In this document: positions 1-6,263 of the stretch, piece by piece
Position numbering within the stretch: position 1 is the stretch's first letter
Layout: each line of letters begins with the position of its first letter
Assembly (NCBI GenBank): GCA_030830245.1
Contig: JAURNJ010000223.1
Span: forward strand, 1 to 7,247
Source of the DNA: Novosphingobium sp.
Lineage (GTDB): Bacteria; Pseudomonadota; Alphaproteobacteria; Sphingomonadales; Sphingomonadaceae
Direction: 5' to 3'
DNA length: 7,247 nt
Translations under genes and position numbers: made by a program
Notes under the pieces: generated by a model
Told to the model about the DNA's origin: nothing
The model's input: only the letters and a program-made list of their open reading frames with translations
The model's database searches: none

Positions 1-1042
1 CCGGGGCATGAAGTCGATCGCCATCGACCTTGCCAGCGACGAGGGGCGGGAACTGATCTATCGCCTGGTCGCCGATGCGGACGTGTTCCTGACCAGCTAT
101 CTCGCACCGACCCGGCGCAAACTGGGCATCGATGTCGATGACATTCGCAGGATCAACCCGCGTATAGTCTATGCGCGCGGTTCTGGCCACGGACCCAAGG
201 GTCCGGATGCCGACCGGCCCGGCTACGACGCGATTTCTTGGTGGAGCCGCGGTTCGCTCAACCAGTCGGCAATGGACCTCGTTGGCAGCGAATGGCCGAC
301 AACCCAGATGGTCGGGCACGGCGATGGCATGTCGGGGCTCGTTTTCGCGGGGGGCATCTGCGCCGCCCTGCTCAGCCGCGAGCGCGGCGGTGAACCCCTC
401 GTGGTCGATAGCTCGCTGCTCGGCACGGCGGCGTGGTTCAACGGCATCTACATGATGAACGAACTGGCGCATGGCCATCACGCGGCCCCGAAGAAAGCGA
501 CGCGCCCGCCCCCGCATTCGGACGTGCCTTCGGAATTCCTTTCGGCGCTGATCTCGATCTACCAGACCAGCGACTACCGCTTCATCTACCTGCTGTTCCT
601 GACCAACGACGACCGCGACTATGTCGATCTGTGCCAGCGCATCGGCCGACCGGAACTGGCGAGCGATCCCCGGTTTGCACAGGCACGCCAGCGCAGCGCC
701 CATGCCAGCGAGCTTACCGTCATATTAGACGAAGTGTTTGCCCAGCGGTCATTCGAGGATTGGAAAGCGGTGCTCGCCGATGCACGCGGGGCTTGGGCGC
801 CGGTGCAGCGAGTGGAGGAGCTCCCCGCCGACCCACAGGTGATCGCCAACGGCTATGTTCGCCCGATCGACGGAATGGATGGCGAGTTACTGATGCCTAC
901 CCCAGCGATCCAGTTCGATGGCGAGGCGGGAAATCCGCCGCGCACCGCCGATTTCGGCGAAAACACCGACGAGTTGCTGGCCGGAATAGGCTGCGATGCG
1001 GCCGAGATCGCGAGGTTGCGGGCGGCAGGCGTGGTGGCGTGA
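1..1042 (+). CDS. Family III CoA-transferase (CaiB/BaiF), 5' end off window
   Basis: Partial gene. The frame is open from base 2 and reads R-G before the ATG at base 8. This matches the family's 'N-R-G-K-R-S-I-x-x-D-L' stretch near residue 55-60, so that ATG is internal and roughly 50-60 N-terminal residues are missing. Family III enzymes move CoA between carboxylic acids through an aspartyl-CoA thioester in the cytosol. Visible landmarks are KSIAIDLASDEGRE, the ADVFLTSYLAP segment, NPRIVYARGSGHGPKGPDA, and GHGDGMSG. The Asp at residue 106 counted from base 8 aligns with the catalytic Asp (D169 in formyl-CoA transferase) once the missing N-terminus is added. The conserved 'AALLSRERGGEPLVVDSSLLG' region and a C-terminal 'NTDELLAGIGCDAAEIARLRAAGVV' type tail are intact. 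The substrate cannot be told from sequence; carnitine, oxalate, bile-acid or steroid-type acyl chains are all handled by relatives. It converges on ftsK with an 11-bp gap and no visible terminator. Confidence 0.93.
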   Translation, partial: RGMKSIAIDLASDEGRELIYRLVADADVFLTSYLAPTRRKLGIDVDDIRRINPRIVYARGSGHGPKGPDADRPGYDAISWWSRGSLNQSAMDLVGSEWPTTQMVGHGDGMSGLVFAGGICAALLSRERGGEPLVVDSSLLGTAAWFNGIYMMNELAHGHHAAPKKATRPPPHSDVPSEFLSALISIYQTSDYRFIYLLFLTNDDRDYVDLCQRIGRPELASDPRFAQARQRSAHASELTVILDEVFAQRSFEDWKAVLADARGAWAPVQRVEELPADPQVIANGYVRPIDGMDGELLMPTPAIQFDGEAGNPPRTADFGENTDELLAGIGCDAAEIARLRAAGVVA

Positions 1043-1053
1043 AGTAGCGTCGC

Positions 1054-3408
1054 CTAAAGCGGATTGCCGTTTTCGTCCCGGTAGATGTCGCGCTTGCCGA
1101 CATGGTTGGCAGGGCCGACAAAGCCGTCCGCCTCCATCCTTTCGACCCATTTGGACGCGGTGTTGTATCCCACCCCCATCTGCCGCTGGATCCAACTGGC
1201 CGAAACCTTCTGGTTCTCGAAAACCAGTTGGCAGACCTGCCGGTACTTGCGCTCTTCGGGGCTGTCGGACGCGGCATCGAGGTCGTCGAAGCCGAAATAG
1301 CCGTCCTCCGGCTCTTCGGTGACCGAATCGACATAGTCGGGTGAGCCCTGTGCGCGCCATGCCTCGGCCACGGCTTCCACTTCCTCGTCCGAAACGAACG
1401 GACCATGAACACGGCGGATCGGATCGGTGTTGGGCTTGTAGAGCATGTCGCCCTTGCCGAGCAACTGTTCCGCGCCTTGTTCGCCCAGGATCGTGCGGCT
1501 GTCGATCCGGCTGGTCACGGCAAAGCTGATGCGGGTCGGCAGGTTCGCCTTGATCACGCCGGTGATGACGTCGACCGAGGGGCGCTGCGTCGCCATGATC
1601 AGATGGATGCCGGCGGCGCGGCTCTTCTGCGACAGCCGCTGGATCAGCACTTCGATTTCCTTGCCCACGGTGACCATCAGATCGGCCAGTTCGTCGACGA
1701 TCAGCACGATCTGGGGCAATGCCTCGTAATCGAGTTGGTTTTCCTCGTATATTTCCTCGCCGGTAACGGGATCGAAGCCGATCTGGACGCGGCGGCCCAG
1801 TGGCTTGCCCTTGGCCTGCGCGGCGCGGACCTTTTCGTTGAAGCTGGCGAGGTTTCGCACGGAAATCTCGCTCATCATCCGGTAGCGGCGCTCCATTTCC
1901 TCGACCGCCCATTTCAGCGCGCGCACGGCCTTTGGCGGCTCGGTGACCACCGGCGAAAGCAGGTGCGGGATATCGTCGTAGCTCTTGAGTTCGAGCACCT
2001 TGGGATCAACGAGGATCAGCCGCACTTGCTGCGGCGTAAAGCGGAACAGCAGCGAGAGCAGGATGCAGTTGAGCCCGACCGACTTGCCCGAACCAGTCGT
2101 GCCTGCGACCAGCAGGTGCGGCATGGCGGCGAGATCCGCGACAACTGGCTCGCCGGAAATGTCCTTGCCCAAGATGATCGGCAGCATGCCCTTGTGGCCG
2201 ACGAATGCCTCGGAGCCGACCATCTCCTTGAACGAGACCATCTGCCGCTCGGCATTGGGCAGTTCGATGCCCATCACGGTTCGACCCGGAATCGCCGAAA
2301 CACGCGCCGAAATGGCGCTCATGTTGCGGGCGATGTCGTCCGCGAGGCCGACAACACGGCTCGCCTTGATTCCCGGCGCAGGTTCGAGCTCGTACATCGT
2401 CACCACCGGGCCAGTGCGCACGGCGGTGATCTCGCCCTTCACGTTGAAATCGTCGAGCACGGTCTCAAGCAGGCGCGCGTTACGCTCCAGGCTGAGCTTG
2501 TCGATCTTCTGGGCAGAACTTGGCGGGGCATCGGCGAGCAGGTCTAGCGAGGGCAGTTCGAACTGTTCGAACAGGTCCTTCTGCCTTTTGCCGGTGGCCA
2601 TCCGTGCTGCTCGTGCCGGACTGGAAGGATCGACGATCTCGGGGGCCTTGCGCGCCGGACCGAGTGGCAAGGGCGCGCGCGGCAGGGGCGGCGAGTCGTC
2701 ATCGCGCCCGGCGCTGCGAACGTAGGCAGTATTGCTGCGGTCTGGCAGCGCCAGGCCACGCCTTCCCAGCGCTCTTGGCAGGGTGAGCAGGCTCGCCCAG
2801 TCGAAGGCAAAAACCCGTCCGGCAATGATGCAGCCGGCCAGCAGGCACAGGACCGCAGCGGCAAAGATTGCCCAGCCTTGGGCGGCTTCGGGCAGCAAGG
2901 CTGCTGCTGAAGTGATCGCCTTGGCCCCGAGAAGGCCGGAAATGCCGCCCATCGATCCGGGTAGCGAACCGCCCGGCCCGGTAAAAACGAGGCTGAGGAC
3001 GGTGCAGATCAGCGCCATGGCGAAGACGAGCAGCCCGATCGGTTGCCACCAGCGCTGCTTTGCGGGTTCGGCAAGGCCGTCTTCTTCCTCGACCAGGCGC
3101 CACAACCTGCGCGCCATGACATAGAGCAGCGGCAGCAGCAGAATGGCTACCGGACCGAACAGGAACAGCGCTCGTTCGGAGGTCCATGCCCCGACTGGCC
3201 CCATCCAGTTCAGCACTTCGCCGCCCGCCGCAGTCGATGCCGAAGGGTCGGTCTGGTGGTAGGAGACGAGCGCGAGCGCGAGGAAGATCATGGCCGCGAA
3301 CAGTACGACCGCCCCTGCCAGTTCGCTTGAACGCCGCAGGGCGCGGCGCAGCACCGCGCGCCAATCGGTCCGTGCCGTCCTTCTCCTCATTCCTGCGCGC
3401 GTCGCCAT
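1054..3408 (-). CDS. ftsK: DNA translocase FtsK
   Basis: Septum-anchored, ATP-driven double-stranded DNA pump. It clears the terminus region at division and activates XerCD recombination at dif. With the ATG at 3406-3408 it has 784 residues, a normal alphaproteobacterial length. The N-terminal part has four hydrophobic segments at about 29-49, 80-99, 123-143 and 177-199. A short Pro/Arg-rich linker covers about 220-290 and is far shorter than the E. coli linker. The motor follows, with Walker A GTTGSGKS at 436-443 and Walker B LIVDEL at 569-574. The C-terminal winged-helix gamma domain, which reads KOPS-type DNA polarity motifs and contacts XerD, spans about 719-773 (RQMGVGYNTASKWVERM). A TTG at 3442-3444 would add 12 residues, but a promoter-like -10 box lies across that stretch. 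The ATG is preceded by GGGG at a spacing of 8. It lies 85 bp downstream of the ThiE-like gene and could also receive read-through. Confidence 0.97.
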   Translation of the reverse strand: MATRAGMRRRTARTDWRAVLRRALRRSSELAGAVVLFAAMIFLALALVSYHQTDPSASTAAGGEVLNWMGPVGAWTSERALFLFGPVAILLLPLLYVMARRLWRLVEEEDGLAEPAKQRWWQPIGLLVFAMALICTVLSLVFTGPGGSLPGSMGGISGLLGAKAITSAAALLPEAAQGWAIFAAAVLCLLAGCIIAGRVFAFDWASLLTLPRALGRRGLALPDRSNTAYVRSAGRDDDSPPLPRAPLPLGPARKAPEIVDPSSPARAARMATGKRQKDLFEQFELPSLDLLADAPPSSAQKIDKLSLERNARLLETVLDDFNVKGEITAVRTGPVVTMYELEPAPGIKASRVVGLADDIARNMSAISARVSAIPGRTVMGIELPNAERQMVSFKEMVGSEAFVGHKGMLPIILGKDISGEPVVADLAAMPHLLVAGTTGSGKSVGLNCILLSLLFRFTPQQVRLILVDPKVLELKSYDDIPHLLSPVVTEPPKAVRALKWAVEEMERRYRMMSEISVRNLASFNEKVRAAQAKGKPLGRRVQIGFDPVTGEEIYEENQLDYEALPQIVLIVDELADLMVTVGKEIEVLIQRLSQKSRAAGIHLIMATQRPSVDVITGVIKANLPTRISFAVTSRIDSRTILGEQGAEQLLGKGDMLYKPNTDPIRRVHGPFVSDEEVEAVAEAWRAQGSPDYVDSVTEEPEDGYFGFDDLDAASDSPEERKYRQVCQLVFENQKVSASWIQRQMGVGYNTASKWVERMEADGFVGPANHVGKRDIYRDENGNPL

Positions 3409-3431
3409 GGCCGTTACCCCAGTTTGGCGGG

Positions 3432-3461
3432 ATAATGCCTGCAAGCACGACTCCGCGTCAA
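3432..3461 (-). promoter_or_regulatory. Putative sigma70-type promoter of ftsK
   Basis: On the minus strand TTGACG (3456-3461, 5 of 6 to the -35 consensus) is followed after 18 bp by CATTAT (3432-3437, 4 of 6 to the -10 consensus). A start of transcription about 7 nt downstream would give a leader of about 17 nt ending at the ATG at 3408, with the GGGG Shine-Dalgarno-like run at 3417-3420 inside it. This arrangement favours the ATG over the upstream TTG as start. It is a prediction from motif match only. Confidence 0.5.
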
Positions 3462-3488
3462 GAATCCGAATGAATCCAAGGACTCATT
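3462..3488. repeat. Imperfect dyad and GAATCC repeats upstream of ftsK -35
   Basis: AATGAATCC (3469-3477) and GGACTCATT (3480-3488) form an inverted repeat with one mismatch around a 2-bp centre. GAATCC also occurs as a direct repeat at 3462-3467 and 3472-3477, exactly 10 bp apart. The set sits between the end of the ThiE-like gene and the -35 box of ftsK. A 2-nt loop and no following U-run make a terminator unlikely. A protein-binding site is possible but unproven. Confidence 0.35.
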
Positions 3489-3493
3489 GGCAG

Positions 3494-4027
3494 CTAAACC
3501 CCGTCAATTGCTGCCCATTTTTCCCATTTCAGGCTATGCGATCGCTGCCGGTTCATGCCGCCAAGCGCAATCACCGGCACGCGGGCATATCGGGCGAGCA
3601 GACGAAAGCGCACCGGGCCAAGCGTCTTGCCGCCGGGATGCGAGCGGGTCGGAAAGACCGGCGAGAGCATTACTGCGTCTGCGCCTGAACGGTTTGCATC
3701 AGCAATTTCGCGCATGGTGTGCGCAGTGGCGATGACGATCAACCCACTGCGTTTCGGCCGCAGCATGCGGGGCGGAGCGTAATGTCCTTGCGCTCCCCAG
3801 CGCAGGGCCTGCGGCGCATCGGCAGCAAGAATTACCAGATGCCCGCAACGTCGGGCAATCCTCGCCAGTCGGTCGAATTCCTTGCGCCGAGCGTCCTTGC
3901 CGAGGTGGTAATGCCTAAACACGAGAGCAACCGGACGCGAATGGCTGAGCAATGCCGCCTCGAGCCTGGATTCGTTGCGCCTGTCGGAAATCACCCAGAC
4001 GTCAGGAAGGCAGTGGCGTTGCCGCAT
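3494..4027 (-). CDS. Diverged ThiE/TenI-like TIM-barrel protein
   Basis: The product is 177 residues from the ATG at 4025-4027. Two other in-frame ATGs, at 4051 and 4066, would run into or past the yggS start and have no Shine-Dalgarno. Family membership rests on WVISDRR (11-17), the ATAHTMREIADANRSGADAVML block (about 100-121), SPVFPTRSHPGGKTLG (122-137) and the barrel-end VPVIALGGM (150-158). Genuine thiamine phosphate synthases join HMP-pyrophosphate and thiazole phosphate; TenI relatives act as thiazole tautomerases. By my manual alignment the QxRxK substrate motif reads V-F-R-H-Y (36-40), the Asn-Asp pair is Ala-Ala (68-69), and the TxTK motif is T-R-S-H (127-130). The C-terminal phosphate-binding strand is shortened to WAAIDGV. 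Synthase activity is therefore doubtful; His103 of the AHT motif, important in TenI, is present. The protein is rich in Arg and His. No other thi gene lies in the window. Confidence 0.82.
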   Translation of the reverse strand: MRQRHCLPDVWVISDRRNESRLEAALLSHSRPVALVFRHYHLGKDARRKEFDRLARIARRCGHLVILAADAPQALRWGAQGHYAPPRMLRPKRSGLIVIATAHTMREIADANRSGADAVMLSPVFPTRSHPGGKTLGPVRFRLLARYARVPVIALGGMNRQRSHSLKWEKWAAIDGV

Positions 4028-4049
4028 CGAGCCGCTATAGCAGCGCGCC
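4028..4049. promoter_or_regulatory. Divergent promoter with palindromic -10 (GCTATAGC)
   Basis: The 22 bp between the two divergent ATGs contain the perfect palindrome GCTATAGC (4034-4041), which gives a TATAGC hexamer on each strand. It ends 8 nt before the yggS ATG on the plus strand (hexamer 4036-4041) and 6 nt before the ThiE-like ATG on the minus strand (hexamer 4034-4039). Transcription would thus start at or next to each ATG, giving leaderless mRNAs. No Shine-Dalgarno is visible for either gene. The -35 matches are weak: GTGGCG at 4013-4018 for yggS, and CTGGCT on the minus strand at 4057-4062. Confidence 0.5.
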
Positions 4050-4712
4050 ATGAGCGAGCCAGCCATTGCTTTGTCCCAGGTGCGCGAGAAGATCGCTCAG
4101 GCCGCGAAGGTCGCGCGGCGTTCGGCTGCGGACATCGAGCTGATCGCCATCTCGAAGACCAAGCCCGCAGAGGCTATCGCACCGCTGATCGCGGCAGGAC
4201 AGCGCGTGTTCGGTGAAAATCGGGTGCAGGAAGCGCAAGCGAAATGGCCTGCCTTGCTTGAGGCAAACGAAGGCCTGTCCCTGCATCTTGTCGGCCAGCT
4301 CCAGTCCAACAAGGCCGAAGAGGCGGCAGTGCTGTTCGATTGCATCCACTCGCTAGACCGCAGCTCGCTGGTGACTGCCCTTGCGAAAGCCTTCGACAAG
4401 GCTGGACGCCAGGTTCCCTGCTTCATCCAGGTCAACATTGGCGATGAAGCGCAGAAGGGCGGATGCGCCATTGCCGATGTGCCGGGCCTGCTGGCAGAGG
4501 CGAGCAAGGCCGACATTCCCGTCCTGGGGCTGATGTGCGTACCGCCGGTCGGGGTCGAACCTGCGCCCTATTTCGCGCTGCTGGCGAAGATGGCAGCAGA
4601 CAATGGCCTTGCCGGACTGTCGATGGGGATGAGCGGCGATTTCGAGACAGCCATCATGCTCGGCGCAACCCATGTCCGGATTGGCAGCGCATTATTCGGG
4701 GAGCGGGCCTAG
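4050..4712 (+). CDS. yggS: YggS/PROSC family PLP-binding homeostasis protein
   Basis: Cytosolic 220-residue single-domain TIM-barrel protein, the usual length for the family. It binds pyridoxal 5'-phosphate and buffers vitamin B6 and amino/keto-acid pools without known enzyme turnover. The PLP lysine is K36 in LIAISKTKPAEAI, the same number as in E. coli. FGENRVQEAQAKW (54-66), LHLVGQLQSNK (78-88), the CFIQVN strand with the EAQKGG lysine at K136, and LSMGMSGDFETAI (190-202) are all present. The C-terminal RIGSALFGER phosphate-binding segment (210-219) is also conserved. There is no ribosome binding site before the ATG, which lies 8 nt from a TATAGC box, suggesting a leaderless message. It is divergent from the ThiE-like gene and convergent with the glycosyl transferase, whose stop codon overlaps its own. 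Both B6 and thiamine-type neighbours concern cofactors, but a functional link is only inference. Confidence 0.95.
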   Translation: MSEPAIALSQVREKIAQAAKVARRSAADIELIAISKTKPAEAIAPLIAAGQRVFGENRVQEAQAKWPALLEANEGLSLHLVGQLQSNKAEEAAVLFDCIHSLDRSSLVTALAKAFDKAGRQVPCFIQVNIGDEAQKGGCAIADVPGLLAEASKADIPVLGLMCVPPVGVEPAPYFALLAKMAADNGLAGLSMGMSGDFETAIMLGATHVRIGSALFGERA

Positions 4713-6109
4713 AAAGCCCGGTCGTGAACCAGCACCCGCAAGGTCAGAAAAATGATGCCGATATCGCGCAAGATGGTCCAGCCTTCCATATATTCCAAGT
4801 CCGACTGAAGCCGGTCGAGGAGGTCACGCTCGTTCTCGGTCGCGCCGCGGAACCCGCGCACCTGGGCAAGTCCGCTGAGACCCGGCTTGAGGCTGTGGCG
4901 GTGCCAGTACCGCCGATCAACTTCCCAGAATAGCTTTTCGCCCGCTTGCGAGCCGAGCGCGTGGGGACGAGGGCCGACGATGCTCATGTCGTCCTTGAGC
5001 ACATTGAACAGCTGCGGCAGCTCGTCGATGCTGGTGCGGCGGATGAACGCCCCGACCCGAGTAACGCGCGCATCGCCGCGCGACGTGGAAACCTGGCCAT
5101 CGCGATCCGCCTGCGCTTCGGACATGGAACGAAACTTGTACATCTGGAAAAAGCGGTTGCCGCGCCCGACACGCCGCTGGATGAAAAATACAGGGCCGCC
5201 ATCCTCTAGCTTGATGGCGAGGGCAACCAGCGCCAGCAGCGCCGCAAGCACGACAAGCGCGCTGCCTGCGCAAACCAGGTCGAACAGGCGCTTGATGGCC
5301 CGGGCGCGCAGACCCAACGGCCCCGATGAAACCTGCAACACGCCCTGATTGCCGATTACCCGCGCACCTTGCGCCCCGAGCAAGTGAACCTGCTCGTCGA
5401 GCACCTCACCCTCGACATTTGCGCCCTTCAGCAACATGGCCCAGGCTGCGCGACGCTCCATCGGGCAACTTACGACCACCCGGTCGATATTGCGCAGCAC
5501 GCTGCCGACCCGGTCGAGCACCCCCGGATCGTTAAGGTCGGCGCGAATGCCCAGCTTTTGCGCACAGACTACGATCGCGCCGGGCAACGAAATCTCCGGC
5601 CCGCCATCGTCGATCACCAGATCATTGCGCACGTAGGGGCCACAGCGCCAATGGATGAATTGCCTCATCGACAGCCGCGCCCAGACTAGCAGGGTAGCAG
5701 CGAGCAATGTCCCCGCTAGGAATCCCGCGCGCGAAAATTGCTCTCCCGATTTGGTTACGAAAGCGATCAGGGCAACGAACAGCGCCGATAACGCCAGCGC
5801 GATGAGTACCCGGCCAATCCCGCGCCAAACGTTAGCCAGCGAGTCGATGGAATAGCTTGCGTTGTAGAGCGCGATGGTCATGAAAACGGGCAGGATGAGC
5901 TGCGCCAAGTCCAGATCCGCCGCCACGCTGGTAATACCGGTATAGAGAAAGCTCGCCAGGGCAAACCCGGAAAGCAGTGCGATGTTGTCCACGCAAAGCT
6001 GGGCCAAATAGCATTGCAGGCGGCGGCGTTCTAGCGAGGGAGCCAGCACCGGCGACGCGGAAACCGCGAGGGCGCCCGGCAGTTCCTCGATGGCAGCATG
6101 AGCATTCAC
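4709..6109 (-). CDS. Polyprenyl-phosphate sugar-phosphate transferase (WcaJ/GumD/WbaP type)
   Basis: Inner-membrane enzyme that moves a sugar-1-phosphate from a nucleotide sugar to undecaprenyl phosphate. This is the priming step of exopolysaccharide, capsule or O-antigen assembly. It has 466 residues from the GTG at 6107-6109, which has GGAG 10 nt upstream. A TTG at 6161-6163 would add 18 residues, but a stem-loop lies in that stretch. Four hydrophobic segments lie at about 39-59, 69-86, 100-119 and 128-145. A divergent CoA-binding-like soluble domain follows (about 160-265), then a re-entrant or membrane helix (278-300) and the catalytic core. The core shows GGPVFFIQRRVGR, YKFRSM (about 324-329), the Asp-Glu catalytic dyad in SIDELPQLFNVL (DE at 362-363), SIVGPRP (376-382) and KPGLSGLAQV (408-417). 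The C-terminal VLVHDRAF is typical. The sugar is unknown; glucose or galactose phosphate is common in relatives. No other polysaccharide gene is in the window. Confidence 0.92.
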   Translation of the reverse strand: MNAHAAIEELPGALAVSASPVLAPSLERRRLQCYLAQLCVDNIALLSGFALASFLYTGITSVAADLDLAQLILPVFMTIALYNASYSIDSLANVWRGIGRVLIALALSALFVALIAFVTKSGEQFSRAGFLAGTLLAATLLVWARLSMRQFIHWRCGPYVRNDLVIDDGGPEISLPGAIVVCAQKLGIRADLNDPGVLDRVGSVLRNIDRVVVSCPMERRAAWAMLLKGANVEGEVLDEQVHLLGAQGARVIGNQGVLQVSSGPLGLRARAIKRLFDLVCAGSALVVLAALLALVALAIKLEDGGPVFFIQRRVGRGNRFFQMYKFRSMSEAQADRDGQVSTSRGDARVTRVGAFIRRTSIDELPQLFNVLKDDMSIVGPRPHALGSQAGEKLFWEVDRRYWHRHSLKPGLSGLAQVRGFRGATENERDLLDRLQSDLEYMEGWTILRDIGIIFLTLRVLVHDRAF

Positions 6110-6119
6110 TGCTGGGCAT

Positions 6120-6123
6120 CTCC
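6120..6123 (-). promoter_or_regulatory. Ribosome binding site deciding the transferase start
   Basis: GGAG on the minus strand, 10 nt before the GTG at 6107-6109. The competing TTG at 6161-6163 is preceded by AAGGGA directly abutting the start, too close to act as a normal Shine-Dalgarno. The call is moderate because GTG and TTG are both non-ATG starts and the spacing of 10 is on the long side. Confidence 0.45.
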
Positions 6124-6127
6124 GCGC

Positions 6128-6154
6128 GGCATTTCCGCCCTGCGGAAGAATGCC
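6128..6154 (-). repeat. Stem-loop in the leader of the sugar-phosphate transferase gene
   Basis: Inverted repeat GGCATT-TCCG (6128-6137) with CGGA-AG-AATGCC (6143-6154). It makes 10 base pairs with a 2-nt bulge at 6147-6148 and a 5-nt loop CCCTG. In the minus-strand transcript it would end 4 nt before the GGAG of the transferase gene. If the GTG at 6109 is the start, this is a leader hairpin; if the TTG at 6163 is used, it would be coding. No U-run follows, so it is not a classic terminator. Confidence 0.45.
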
Positions 6155-6189
6155 TACGCGCAATCCCTTATGTCATCGCGACACCCAGT

Positions 6190-6223
6190 TCAATTTCTCA
6201 TTCGCCGCAAATGCAGAAATTGA
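6190..6223. repeat. Inverted repeat between holA and the transferase gene
   Basis: TCAATTTCT (6190-6198) pairs perfectly with AGAAATTGA (6215-6223). The inner CATT (6199-6202) pairs with AATG (6210-6213), leaving one bulged C at 6214 and a 7-nt loop CGCCGCA. Together this gives 13 base pairs, AT-rich in a GC-rich setting. It lies 41 bp past the holA stop and 81 bp before the transferase GTG. No T-run follows on either strand, so a protein-binding site or an RNA structure is more likely than an intrinsic terminator. The rest of 6164-6263 holds no gene that I can see. Confidence 0.55.
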
Positions 6224-6263
6224 CCCGCCCTGGGACATACCGTGCCTTTGGAAATACGGAATT

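Noticed and set aside
8..10. ATG at base 8 as the start of the CoA-transferase.
   Set aside because: The residues before and after it match an internal conserved stretch of the family, and the frame is open to the window edge.
1035..1056. Possible terminator between the CoA-transferase and ftsK (GGCG...CGCC).
   Set aside because: Only four base pairs with a long loop and no U-run on either strand; likely chance in GC-rich DNA.
1405..2547. A 380-codon open frame on the plus strand inside ftsK.
   Set aside because: It is exactly antisense to the conserved FtsK motor domain. Its composition (rich in His, Asp, Arg, Gln, Leu) is that of a high-GC mirror frame, and it shows no recognisable domain.
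3442..3444. TTG as the start of FtsK.
   Set aside because: A GGAG lies upstream, but the -10-like box at 3432-3437 falls downstream of this codon. The ATG at 3408 gives a conventional basic N-terminus.
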